From Pelagihabitans sp963710535 (GTDB lineage Bacteria > Bacteroidota > Bacteroidia > Flavobacteriales > Flavobacteriaceae): a stretch of DNA of 64,000 nt. The stretch lies in NCBI GenBank assembly GCA_963710535.1, contig CAVQAW010000003.1, positions 1,054,001 to 1,118,000 of the forward strand, given 5' to 3'. The notes beneath the pieces are model-generated. The model made no database searches. It was not told the origin of the DNA and saw nothing but the letters and a program-made list of their open reading frames with translations. Positions within the stretch are counted from its first letter, which is position 1; every line of letters begins with the position of its first letter. Positions 9,573 through 17,169 of this stretch are shown one piece after another. The position numbers and the translations under genes were made by a program.

Positions 9573-9645
9573 GCGAAAATAGCTCAGTTGGTAGAGCGCC
9601 ACCTTGCCAAGGTGGAGGTCGCGGGTTCGAATCCCGTTTTTCGCT
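9573..9645 (+). tRNA. tRNA-Gly (anticodon GCC)
   Basis: A complete 73-nt cloverleaf. The acceptor arms GCGAAAA and TTTTCGC pair fully; the D-arm is GCTC/GAGC, the anticodon arm CCACC/GGTGG encloses loop TTGCCAA with anticodon GCC at 9606-9608, and the T-loop is TTCGAAT. The discriminator is T and CCA is not encoded. Confidence 0.97.
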
Positions 9646-9646
9646 C

Positions 9647-9673
9647 AAAAACGCTGCTTGTCGGCGTTTTTTT
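9647..9673 (+). terminator. Hairpin terminator after tRNA-Gly
   Basis: AAAAACGC (9647-9654) pairs with GCGTTTTT (9664-9671) around a 9-nt loop and the T run continues to 9673. It lies between the two tRNA genes, so some transcripts may end here before tRNA-Leu. Confidence 0.6.
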
Positions 9674-9680
9674 GTTCATG

Positions 9681-9694
9681 CCGATAGCTATCGG
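9681..9694. repeat. Perfect 14-bp palindrome before tRNA-Leu
   Basis: CCGATAGCTATCGG is a perfect inverted repeat 11 nt upstream of tRNA-Leu. It may be part of a dispersed genomic repeat or a processing or binding site; the window holds no second copy that I found. Confidence 0.5.
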
Positions 9695-9705
9695 CAGCCA
9701 GGTTG

Positions 9706-9789
9706 GCTCGAGTGGTGGAACTGGTAGACACGTTGGACTTAAAATCCAATGGACATTAGTCCGTGCGGGTTCAAGTCCCGCCTCGAGTA
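9706..9789 (+). tRNA. tRNA-Leu (anticodon TAA)
   Basis: An 84-nt class II tRNA. The acceptor GCTCGAG pairs with CTCGAGT (first pair G-T), the anticodon stem TTGGA/TCCAA holds loop CTTAAAA with anticodon TAA at 9740-9742, a long variable arm GGACATTAGTCC follows, and the T-arm is GCGGG/CCCGC with loop TTCAAGT. It reads UUA/UUG leucine codons. CCA is not encoded. Confidence 0.96.
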
Positions 9790-9800
9790 CAGATAGATAA

Positions 9801-9827
9801 AAACCAGTGCAAATGCACTGGTTTTTT
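9801..9827 (+). terminator. Intrinsic terminator after tRNA-Leu
   Basis: AAACCAGTGC (9801-9810), loop AAAT and GCACTGGTTT (9815-9824) form a perfect 10-bp stem that runs into a T tract. It closes the tRNA transcription unit. Confidence 0.9.
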
Positions 9828-9907
9828 GTTTGCGAGCCATGTCTAAAACTTGTTTTGGTAATTGGGGGGAGCAAACAAAAAACAAAGCCTTTAGGCTTGG
9901 TTTTTAT

Positions 9908-9931
9908 CTTCAAAACGTTCGGGCGGGACTC
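9908..9931 (+). repeat. 24-bp direct repeat, copy 1
   Basis: A 24-bp sequence beginning CTTCAAAACGTTCGGGCG, repeated exactly at 10011-10034. It is followed by a sequence containing AATTCCCG that can pair with the GCGGGA inside the repeat, so each copy starts a small hairpin. It lies just downstream of the tRNA-Leu terminator. Confidence 0.8.
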
Positions 9932-10010
9932 GCCGCAAGGCAATTCCCGCCACTTGAATACCCATATCCAAACTATGCCGAATGAAAATCATGGAATAAT
10001 GGATTTTCCA

Positions 10011-10034
10011 CTTCAAAACGTTCGGGCGGGACTC
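10011..10034 (+). repeat. 24-bp direct repeat, copy 2
   Basis: Second exact copy of the 24-bp unit at 9908-9931, again followed at 10048 by AATTCCCG that can pair back. The 323-nt stretch 9790-10112 between the tRNA and the next gene holds the terminator and these two copies and no supported gene. Confidence 0.8.
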
Positions 10035-10112
10035 ACGGCCGAAGGACGTAATTCCCGTTCGTAGCAATGCAATCGATTAGGCAGAACTACCAACACAAAC
10101 CCCAACTGCCGT

Positions 10113-10373
10113 ATGAGGAAACCTCTGCTTTACTTACTGATATTGCTATCAATCGCACTTTTTGTGTTCCATTCTTGTACGAAGGATGAAAAGGCAGAGC
10201 AAGTCACATTTAGCACTACAGTAAACCCTTCGGAAGGCGGCATGGTTTCCCCCTCCGAAGGCACCTATGATTCCGGTGACGATATCACCATCACCGCCAC
10301 CCCATCCGAAGGATATCTGTTCAAAAATTGGCTTGGGACCAGTATTAATTCCACGCAACCAAAAGCCATTTAG
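10113..10373 (+). pseudogene. Truncated lipoprotein with InlB-type B-repeat
   Basis: 86 residues. The N-terminus has a lipoprotein signal with Cys22 in FVFHSC, then a divergent InlB B-repeat-like unit (about 33-78) with the typical SEGGMVSPSEGTYDSGDDITITATP. The unit ends early in STQPKAI and a stop codon, where family members continue with another half-repeat and usually more domains. I see no continuation in another frame downstream. It looks like the remnant of a longer surface lipoprotein, though a short expressed lipoprotein cannot be excluded. It lies directly before another small lipoprotein gene. Confidence 0.55.
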
Positions 10374-10400
10374 AACATCTTGCTAAAAAACTTCTCAACC

Positions 10401-10817
10401 ATGAAAAACTCAATGTTCACATTTATCTTGATTCCTGTCTTATATTCCTGTTCTTCAGATATTCCAAAAGAGTTTGAGAATACTGATTTGATTGGAAAAT
10501 GGAAATTGTCTGAAGCTTACATCAGTGCAGGAGGCCCCCAAGATTGGGTTGCCGTTGAGGATGGCGAAGAATTGGTGCTTTTTGAGAACGGAACATTTAC
10601 CTCAAGTAGATATTCCGAATGTACTACTGGAACTTGGTCTACAGAACAAATTGGATTAATTCTTGATTATAATTGTGAAGGATTTGAATCGGAATCGGAA
10701 AATGAGGATGGATTGATCACCTATAATTTGAAGTTTGAATCTGGTTATTTTATCGCAACCCCTACAAGTGGGCCAATTTGTATTGAAGGATGCAGTTATA
10801 AATACCTAAAAAAATAG
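10401..10817 (+). CDS. Small lipoprotein with lipocalin-like domain
   Basis: 138 residues from the ATG at 10401; an upstream TTG at 10380 is open but would displace the signal peptide. The N-terminus MKNSMFTFILIPVLYSC ends in a lipobox (Cys17), so the protein is probably a lipid-anchored envelope protein. The mature part has LIGKWKLSEAYI near its start and repeated short beta-strand patterns, like the lipocalin-like lipoproteins common in Bacteroidota. The ligand is unknown. The gene is more AT-rich than the housekeeping genes to its left and sits in the accessory-looking stretch. Confidence 0.65.
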   Translation: MKNSMFTFILIPVLYSCSSDIPKEFENTDLIGKWKLSEAYISAGGPQDWVAVEDGEELVLFENGTFTSSRYSECTTGTWSTEQIGLILDYNCEGFESESENEDGLITYNLKFESGYFIATPTSGPICIEGCSYKYLKK

Positions 10818-11016
10818 GGACTGTTCCCACGATACCTTAATACATCGCTGCCCTCTCCTTGCCTATTTAAATTAAAGTTTGGATAGCTTGATTGCCATAC
10901 GGGCAAGCGACTCAATTTTACTTGAGCATATTAAATTCTATCGGTGGTGGAATTCATTTCATGACCCACGAACTGCCAGTCTAAAGGAATTCACGCGTGA
11001 CCATTTCGAAAAAATA

Positions 11017-11142
11017 GACGCAGATGGTGACGGGGTAGCCGATGGATGTTCGGAAAGCCCATAGGACGCAGATGGTGACAGGCTCAATGACACGGACGAT
11101 GCCGGTCCAAAGCCCATTGGGGAAACAGTTGATGAAACCTGA
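11017..11142 (+). pseudogene. Remnant of thrombospondin type 3 repeats
   Basis: One frame encodes DADGDGVADGCSESP, a TAG stop at 11062-11064, then DADGDRLNDTDDAGP and a TGA at 11140. Both are calcium-binding TSP3-type repeats of 16 codons, and the first 15 nt of each unit (GACGCAGATGGTGAC) are identical. The stop inside the array and the absence of a plausible start or partner domains point to a fragment of a former secreted or OmpA-like protein. Confidence 0.55.
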
Positions 11143-11403
11143 AGCTGTTAAAAATCAGATGCTGCCTATAATCACTTCTTTTTCAAGGTCCCACTAAACA
11201 CCATTTTATCCAAAGTAGCTTTTCCGCCAGTGACTGACGGTTCAGATTACGTGTTGACAATTCGCTGGAAATGCCGAAAATTGAATAGCTTAGAGAAGAA
11301 ATTTAATGCAGCTTGAAATGGACGCAAAAACATTCATTGTTGTAATTGTGATTGCGCACGACCGTGTTTTTCAGGATTGTTGTAGATCAAAAACGATGTT
11401 TAG
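11143..11403. other. Intergenic region, nothing recognised
   Basis: 261 nt between the TSP3 remnant and the deacetylase gene. I find no supported reading frame, no TAnnTTTG element and no strong hairpin. Confidence 0.5.
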
Positions 11404-12276
11404 ATGACCTCTTTAGAAAAACTGGGTTACCCGGAAAAAACCAAATTACTGATCATCCATGCCGACGACGCAGGTCTCTCGCATTCCGAGAATATGGCGA
11501 CCATACAATCGCTTGAAAACGGATTCGTGAATTCCTACAGCATCATGGTGCCCTGTCCGTGGTTTTATGAAATGGCCCAATTTGCCAAGAACAATCCCCA
11601 ATTCGACCAAGGCATTCACCTTACGCTCACCTGTGAATGGGAAAACTACAAATTCGGGCCCGTTCTGCCGATTTCAGAAGTGCCCAGTTTGGTGGACGGG
11701 AACGGCCATTTTTATAGAAACAGGGCGGAATTACGAAAAAACGCCTTGCCCGAAGAGGTCTCAAAAGAACTTTATGCGCAGGTGGAAAAGGCCCTGAAAT
11801 TCGGAGTGAATCCAACCCATATCGATTCACATATGTACAGTGTCGGGGCAGATCCGGCATTTTTCGAGATCTACAAGGCGCTGGGCAGGAAGTATCATTT
11901 ACCCGTACTGATCAATCCACAACTGATGGAAATGGTCGGCCTAGATCCCGAGTCCAGCATAGCGGATGGGGACTTCATCATCGACAATACCTATGTCGGC
12001 GAATTCGAGTATTTCGCGACCGGTAGACTAAGCGATTACTATGGCAGGGTCTTAGAAAATTTAAATTTCGGGGTAAACCTGATATTGATCCACCCTGCAT
12101 TCGATGATCGCGAAATGAAAGGGGTAACCGTAAACCATCCCAATTTCGGCGCTGCATGGCGCCAAATCGATTTTGACTTTTTCACGAATGAAAAGAACAG
12201 GTCAAAATTAAGGGAGCACCAAATTGAATTGATTACATGGAACGACATCAAGAACGGCATGGGCAAAGCACTTTAA
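11404..12276 (+). CDS. ChbG/HpnK (YdjC-like) carbohydrate deacetylase
   Basis: 290 residues, standard family length. The opening LLIIHADDAGLSHSEN (16-30) holds the Asp pair and His used for metal binding, followed by GIHLTLTCEW and PTHIDSHM, the other conserved clusters of the YdjC/ChbG fold. Members remove acetyl groups from N-acetylated sugars such as chito-oligosaccharides. No signal peptide is seen, so it should be cytoplasmic. The ATG at 11404 is close to the conserved start. No glycoside hydrolase or sugar transporter is nearby, so the substrate is open. The next gene on the same strand is an SDR oxidoreductase 59 nt away. Confidence 0.85.
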   Translation: MTSLEKLGYPEKTKLLIIHADDAGLSHSENMATIQSLENGFVNSYSIMVPCPWFYEMAQFAKNNPQFDQGIHLTLTCEWENYKFGPVLPISEVPSLVDGNGHFYRNRAELRKNALPEEVSKELYAQVEKALKFGVNPTHIDSHMYSVGADPAFFEIYKALGRKYHLPVLINPQLMEMVGLDPESSIADGDFIIDNTYVGEFEYFATGRLSDYYGRVLENLNFGVNLILIHPAFDDREMKGVTVNHPNFGAAWRQIDFDFFTNEKNRSKLREHQIELITWNDIKNGMGKAL

Positions 12277-12335
12277 TAGGACCGAGCGAATTGGTGAACC
12301 AAACGGAATTATAAAACAATTTTAATTCAAACCAT

Positions 12336-13091
12336 ATGGATTTAGGACTGACAGGAAAAATTGCAATCATTACTGGTGCGAGCAAAGGCATTGGAAAGAG
12401 TATCGCTTTATCGCTCGCCGAAGAAGGTGTAAACGTTGCCATTTGTGCAAGGGGGGAGGAATCGCTCCGCGCTGCTGAAAACGAAATCGGCAAAAAAGGG
12501 GTGAAGGTTTTTGCCCGGCCCTGTGATATTGGCAAGCCCGATGAATTTGATGCCTTTCTTGATGCCGTCAAGGGGAAGTTAGGGAAGGTCGATATCTTGG
12601 TGAACAATGTCTCGGCTTTGAGCCTTGGTGAAGCCTATGAAGACTGGGAAGCATCGGTCAACATCGATATCCTGGCCAGTGTAAGGGCAACCAGAAAGGT
12701 GGTCCCCTGGATGATCGAATCTGGCCAAGGGAGCATTTTATTTATTTCATCCGTATCCGGACTTGAATCCGGTTCACCTGCTGCCTATGCGGCATCGAAG
12801 GCCGCCCTTATCAGTTATTCAAAAACCTTGGCTGTTCAATTGGCACCGAAAAACATCCGGGTCAACACCATTGCACCGGGTTCGATTGAATTTAGCGGTG
12901 GATTATGGGAAATGGCCAAAATACATGATCGGCCATTTTATGATATGGTCCGCGCTTCCATTCCTTCTGGAAGACTGGGAACCCCCGAGGAAGTTGGGAA
13001 GGTGGCCGCGTTTTTGGTTTCGCCCTGCGCCAGTTGGGTCACCGGAACCTGCCTGTCGGTCGATGGAGGACAGCATAGATCCAATTTATAG
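12336..13091 (+). CDS. SDR-family oxidoreductase (FabG-like)
   Basis: 251 residues of a classical short-chain dehydrogenase. The nucleotide-binding motif TGASKGIG lies at 13-20, the NNVS variant of the NNAG motif at about 90-93, and the catalytic residues are Ser138/139, Tyr151 and Lys155 (YAASK). The C-terminus has PGSIEF and a typical VDGG end. It would reduce or oxidise an alcohol/carbonyl using NAD(P)H; the substrate cannot be read. It is not in a fatty-acid synthesis cluster (fabD is 18 kb away), so a role in fatty acid synthesis is not implied. It lies between the ChbG-like gene and a peptidyl-lyase-like lipoprotein. Confidence 0.85.
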   Translation: MDLGLTGKIAIITGASKGIGKSIALSLAEEGVNVAICARGEESLRAAENEIGKKGVKVFARPCDIGKPDEFDAFLDAVKGKLGKVDILVNNVSALSLGEAYEDWEASVNIDILASVRATRKVVPWMIESGQGSILFISSVSGLESGSPAAYAASKAALISYSKTLAVQLAPKNIRVNTIAPGSIEFSGGLWEMAKIHDRPFYDMVRASIPSGRLGTPEEVGKVAAFLVSPCASWVTGTCLSVDGGQHRSNL

Positions 13092-13271
13092 AAGTCGGCC
13101 CGTCCATAATGTCATGACCGATTGGGTGGCTTATGGTCTCCCAAAAAGTCGTCAAAATGCACTATCTTAATATCCATTTACCGTTACGGCCATTGGCACG
13201 CGAACAATAGCCGAAGCATTCACGACCACATTGCCCATTTGTTTTACCACTTGACGACCCAACCCAAAAAG

Positions 13272-14282
13272 ATGAAATATAAAGACATTGCATTCTTGTT
13301 TTTATGGACAATACTTCTGAGTATTGGATGTAAGGACACGACAAAAAAGGAAACGGTACTAGAAACGGCTCCATCCGATGCTTATGAGCTTGTAAAAGAT
13401 TGGCCAGATTTACCCCAAGACTTCGTTCTAGGAAATCCGACCGGATTGGGCATCGATGCCGACCATAATATCCTGGTCTTTCACAGGGCGGGCAGGGTAT
13501 GGCAAGAACCCATGCCTGACACCAAAATTCAAGAGCACACTATTGCAGTTCTTGATAAGGAAACCGGAGAAATCCTAAAAAGTTGGGGGGCGGATTTATT
13601 CATCATGCCCCATGGCTTGGAAGTTGATAATGAAAACAATATCTGGGTCACGGATGTTGCGCTGCACCAGATTTTTAAATTCAATTCAGACGGCAACCTC
13701 CTATTAACATTGGGCGAGGCCAAAGTCGCCGGGGACGATGCTTGGCATTTCCATCTTCCTACCGACATCGCCGTTTCGGAGGATGGTTCTTTTTATGTGA
13801 GTGACGGTTATGGCAACAGCAGGGTGGTAAAATTTTCAAAGGATGGAAAATTTTTGTTTGCATGGGGGACCTTCGGGAATAAACCGGGAGAATTCAATAT
13901 CCCGCACGGAATTGATTTGGACAAGAACGGAAATGTATATGTCGCCGATCGTGAAAATAACAGAATTCAGAAATTTGATGGCGATGGCAATTTCATCACC
14001 CTCTGGCAGAATAAAATAACCGAACAACTTTATGCCGTTGCCATCGACAACAACAACGACCATTTGTTCGCGATAGACTATATGACCGTAAACGATACCA
14101 TAGTAAAAGGCTCGGATATTTTTCGATTAGATCTGGATACCCACCTTCAATTACAATTTGGAAGAACAGGCTTTTATGATGGTCCGGTATCAAGATACCA
14201 CGACATTCTGATCGATGATGAAGGGAGCATTTATGTTGGTGATATTTTAAAAAATAAAGTTCAAAAATTTCGATTGAAATAA
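13272..14282 (+). CDS. NHL-repeat lipoprotein, peptidyl-hydroxyglycine lyase-like
   Basis: 336 residues from the ATG at 13272; the frame is open upstream but only this start gives the lipoprotein signal (Cys20 in LLSIGC). The mature protein is an NHL-type beta-propeller with repeated units such as PHGLEVDNENNIWVTDV, PTDIAVSEDGSFYVSDG and PHGIDLDKNGNVYVADR. The arrangement, with FHRAGRVW near the start, resembles the peptidyl-alpha-hydroxyglycine alpha-amidating lyase (PAL) propeller known from peptide amidation in animals and found as single-domain proteins in marine bacteria. Activity in bacteria is not established by the sequence. It is probably exported and membrane-anchored. Confidence 0.78.
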   Translation: MKYKDIAFLFLWTILLSIGCKDTTKKETVLETAPSDAYELVKDWPDLPQDFVLGNPTGLGIDADHNILVFHRAGRVWQEPMPDTKIQEHTIAVLDKETGEILKSWGADLFIMPHGLEVDNENNIWVTDVALHQIFKFNSDGNLLLTLGEAKVAGDDAWHFHLPTDIAVSEDGSFYVSDGYGNSRVVKFSKDGKFLFAWGTFGNKPGEFNIPHGIDLDKNGNVYVADRENNRIQKFDGDGNFITLWQNKITEQLYAVAIDNNNDHLFAIDYMTVNDTIVKGSDIFRLDLDTHLQLQFGRTGFYDGPVSRYHDILIDDEGSIYVGDILKNKVQKFRLK

Positions 14283-14371
14283 TCGCATTGAAATCAAAAG
14301 CAAAGGCAAGCGGCAACCGTTGGCACAACGGCGGCACTCCAAAGAACAACAACCACAAAACATAAAAAATT

Positions 14372-14821
14372 ATGACGACCAACAGTGTTTCCCTGCACAG
14401 GGTTTTGAAAGTTCCCCCTGAAAAGGTTTTCCGTGCTTTTTCCGACCCAACCGCATATGCGACTTGGCTGCCACCTTACGGCTTTTTGTGTACCGTGCAC
14501 CATATGGACTTTAAGATCGGGGGCAGTTACAAGATGACGTTTACCAATTTTACCACTGGGAACGGGCATTCTTTCGGCGGCCATTTTATGGAAATCAAGC
14601 CCAATGAATTGATCAAACATACCGATGCATTTGATGACCCGAATCTGCCCGGGGAGATGATGACCACCATATGGTTCGGCAAGGTATCGTGCGGGACAGC
14701 GCTCAAAATAGTACAGGAGGGCATTCCGTCTGTCATTCCAACCGAAATGTGCTATTTGGGCTGGCAAGAATCATTGGATAAACTGATGAAATTGGTGGAG
14801 CCAGAAATACCCGATGCATAG
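14372..14821 (+). CDS. SRPBCC / AHSA1-like protein
   Basis: 149 residues with the START/Bet v1-like pattern of AHSA1-type proteins: LHRVLKVPPEKVFRAFSDP at the N-terminus, PYGF and FKIGGSYKMTF in the middle, and a C-terminal MCYLGWQESLDKL helix. These form a hydrophobic cavity and usually bind small lipophilic ligands; no enzyme function can be assigned. ATG at 14372. The upstream 89 nt holds CCGTTGGCAC, which resembles a sequence before the previous gene. Confidence 0.82.
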   Translation: MTTNSVSLHRVLKVPPEKVFRAFSDPTAYATWLPPYGFLCTVHHMDFKIGGSYKMTFTNFTTGNGHSFGGHFMEIKPNELIKHTDAFDDPNLPGEMMTTIWFGKVSCGTALKIVQEGIPSVIPTEMCYLGWQESLDKLMKLVEPEIPDA

Positions 14822-15017
14822 ACATCGATGACCACAAAGAAGAACTGGGTTATTGGTTTGAAGCACATCGGATCGCAAATTGGGCCTGGAAAGATCAAAG
14901 TGGCCAAAAATTCCACTCCCAAATCAAAAAAAAGATGTCCTCTTATTCCAAATCTATTAATATCTTGTGGAAAATCTTTAACTTGTTGTCTTATTAACCA
15001 ATTTAAACCGAGATACA

Positions 15018-15374
15018 ATGAAATTCATCGATAGCGAAATCAACCAATATTGGGTCCACTTTCAATCAGGAGGCACCAAAAACAATCTTACTTTCCCACG
15101 TGCACTGGTAAAATGTTATCATAATGATGATTTTGTGTTACAGATGAGCTTCTATCCCGACAATAAGAGCGTGCCGGAAAACCATTATGACCTTACGTCC
15201 AATTTGGTGTACCTGCGCTATCCCATTTCGATGTACGCCAACGTCATAGACATTTTGAGAAACGAAAAACCCATTTATTTCAGTTATTCCGAAAAATCGA
15301 AAATGGGCTATCTAAGAACAGGGAAAGAACCCATTGGGGAAGGTGATAATGACGCCGATTTTGCCTCAAAATAG
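15018..15374 (+). CDS. Conserved-looking protein of unknown function
   Basis: 118 residues, ATG at 15018, no signal peptide or membrane segment. The composition (many Tyr, Phe, Asn and charged residues) is that of a small soluble protein. I recognise no family and no catalytic motif. It is the last gene of the plus-strand accessory stretch and is followed by a hairpin terminator at 15494. Confidence 0.55.
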   Translation: MKFIDSEINQYWVHFQSGGTKNNLTFPRALVKCYHNDDFVLQMSFYPDNKSVPENHYDLTSNLVYLRYPISMYANVIDILRNEKPIYFSYSEKSKMGYLRTGKEPIGEGDNDADFASK

Positions 15375-15493
15375 GAGTTTTAACAAGGCCTTCGCCTTCA
15401 TGCTAACGTGCCCTTAGTTAAAGGTCCAAATCGATACATGGAGAAAAAGTTAAAATAATACATTCAATGCCACTTCGGCCATGAAAAAATAGA

Positions 15494-15519
15494 ACCAGCG
15501 AAAATCGCTGGTTTTTTTT
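15494..15519 (+). terminator. Intrinsic terminator
   Basis: ACCAGCGA (15494-15501) pairs with TCGCTGGT (15505-15512) around an AAA loop and runs into a T tract. It ends the plus-strand genes; the preceding 119 nt hold no gene. Confidence 0.85.
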
Positions 15520-15582
15520 ATGCCTGACCTAGGTTCTCAGCTGTCGGATATCAGAACAATTCATATCCTTTAAATATTGTAG

Positions 15583-15765
15583 CTATTGCTCTATGTCCCT
15601 GGCCTCAAAGCCCTGCAGTTCATCATCCTCGAATTCGGGGGTCACCTCAATAGGGTTGCAGCACACTTCACAATCTTCCACATAGGTTTGTTTGGCCACC
15701 GAAGGGTCCAAAAGCATGGAGATCTCTTCCCAACAATAAGGACATTGAAAAAAGTGTTCGTACAT
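15583..15765 (-). CDS. CPXCG-motif cysteine-rich protein
   Basis: 60 residues. Cys8-Pro-Tyr-Cys11 forms the CPXCG-like zinc ribbon half and Cys32, Cys35 and Cys36 the other; the acidic C-terminus (EFEDDELQGFEARDI) is usual. The family (about 60 residues) is predicted to bind metal; its function is unknown. The ATG at 15765 is 21 nt past the tolC stop, so it may be the last gene of the RND efflux unit. Confidence 0.85.
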   Translation of the reverse strand: MYEHFFQCPYCWEEISMLLDPSVAKQTYVEDCEVCCNPIEVTPEFEDDELQGFEARDIEQ

Positions 15766-15786
15766 CGTCTACAGTGAGGGGATTAT

Positions 15787-17151
15787 TTAAAAATCAACGT
15801 TCAACAACTGTCCTGTCAATTGCAAAAGTTGCAGTTCGGCCAATTTGGCGTCATATTTGGCCAGGTTCTTATTGGTCTGGGCGTTGAGGAGATTGATCTG
15901 TGCCTGCCGGAACTCGATGGAAGTGATCCTGCCCAATTGAAATTGCTCCCTAGATCGGTCGAAGTTGTTCTCATTGGTGATCACGTTCTGTTCCTGGATA
16001 TCATAGATCGTCAACAGGTTGTTGTAAATCGCGAGCGCATTGGCAATGTCGCGATCGACTTCCAAGGCCACTTGTTTCAAGAGCAATTCTTGATTTGCAT
16101 AGGCAATTTTGGAATTTTTCACGCGTACCATGGTGCCGCCACCATCAAATAGGTTCCAGGTGAGGCTCGCCCCAAGATTGATGCTTGCCGTATTGGTGTT
16201 GATACCGGGGAATACCGCTCCCGACAAGAAGGCGGAAGGGGCACTTTGGTTCCGGTTCCAGCCGTAGCTTCCGACGAGTCCGATATTGGGCAGATAGCCC
16301 GATTTGTTCACTTTGATGTCATAGGCATTGATGGCCAGGTTCCTTTCGGTCTGGAGCAGGGCCACATTGTTTTTTCGCGACTGGGTCAGATAATCCTCCA
16401 ATTGAATTTGAGGGATAAACTGAACCAGGGTATCTACCTGATAGCTTTCGTTCAGGTTTTGGCTCAACACCACATTGAGATCGCGTTTGGTATTCTGTAA
16501 TTGTTGCCTTGCGCTCAAAAGGTTGATGCTGTCGTTGGTCACGTCGACCTGTGCGTTCAGGATATCCAATTTGGTGTTCTGCCCGAATTCAAAGGCATAT
16601 TCTGCCCTAGTGATACGGTCATTGGAGATTTCAAGGGCCTGTTGCAGTATCGCCACGTTCTCGGTTAGCCTGGCGATTTCAAAATACACGCTGAACAGCT
16701 GTAAAATGGTATTCTCGATGGTCTCCCTGGCCTGCAATTCGCTGAGCTGGTATTGCTCCTTGAGGCGTTTATAGTTATAAAAGCGGCCCATGCCGTCGAA
16801 CAGCGTATAGTTCAGGTTCAGGCCCGAATTGTAGCGCTGGCTTTCCGCATTGTCGATCGAAACATCGCCCCTGGGATTCCCATTCTCATCGACCTGCCCG
16901 GGAAACGCAGTGGTGCTGCTATTGTTATTATAAGTTGCCCCGGCCGTTCCGGTGAGGCTGGGCAGATATCCCGAATTCAGCATACTTTGGTTGTTGTCTG
17001 CTATTTCCACCTGGTTTTGGGCAACCTTGATCCCAAAATTGTTGTCAAGGGCCAGAACGATGGCCTCTTGTTTGGTCAACATTTTTTCTTGGGCCAAAAG
17101 CGGGGAAATTCCCATTGTAAATAATAGGGAAACTAGTAAAAGATTTCTCAT
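15787..17151 (-). CDS. TolC-family outer membrane efflux channel
   Basis: 454 residues with an N-terminal signal peptide (MRNLLLVSLLFTMGISPLLA) and two repeated long helical halves of the TolC fold. An insert near residues 75-105 is rich in Asn and Asp and probably faces outside. The protein would form the outer-membrane exit duct for the adjacent RND pump. It starts 18 nt after the pump gene's stop and is co-transcribed with it and the adaptor. A second TolC of the same type (44407-45747) serves the ABC cluster. Confidence 0.92.
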   Translation of the reverse strand: MRNLLLVSLLFTMGISPLLAQEKMLTKQEAIVLALDNNFGIKVAQNQVEIADNNQSMLNSGYLPSLTGTAGATYNNNSSTTAFPGQVDENGNPRGDVSIDNAESQRYNSGLNLNYTLFDGMGRFYNYKRLKEQYQLSELQARETIENTILQLFSVYFEIARLTENVAILQQALEISNDRITRAEYAFEFGQNTKLDILNAQVDVTNDSINLLSARQQLQNTKRDLNVVLSQNLNESYQVDTLVQFIPQIQLEDYLTQSRKNNVALLQTERNLAINAYDIKVNKSGYLPNIGLVGSYGWNRNQSAPSAFLSGAVFPGINTNTASINLGASLTWNLFDGGGTMVRVKNSKIAYANQELLLKQVALEVDRDIANALAIYNNLLTIYDIQEQNVITNENNFDRSREQFQLGRITSIEFRQAQINLLNAQTNKNLAKYDAKLAELQLLQLTGQLLNVDF

Positions 17152-17169
17152 CTGTTTTATGGATTCTTT

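Noticed and set aside
9588..9943. Open frames on both strands across the tRNA pair
   Set aside because: They run through two complete tRNA cloverleafs and have no plausible start or homology; they are chance frames.
10879..11064. Intact 61-residue gene at the TSP3 remnant
   Set aside because: Its start would be a TTG without a ribosome site, the first 45 residues have no pattern, and the repeats continue in frame after its stop codon, so a relic is more likely.
14828..15034. Small plus-strand frame after the SRPBCC gene
   Set aside because: Lys/Ser/Cys-rich with no pattern. A different frame (about 14818-14997) reads HKEELGYWFEAHR and looks slightly more protein-like, but has no start of its own; neither is supported.
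13092..15440. Integron attC-like sites around the accessory genes
   Set aside because: The short CCGTT/TTGGCAC matches do not show the RYYYAAC...GTRRRRY core and paired arms needed for attC, and no integrase is visible.
9573..15519. Integrative element with tRNA attachment site
   Set aside because: No integrase and no second copy of the tRNA 3' end could be found in the window; only the accessory character of the region is reported.
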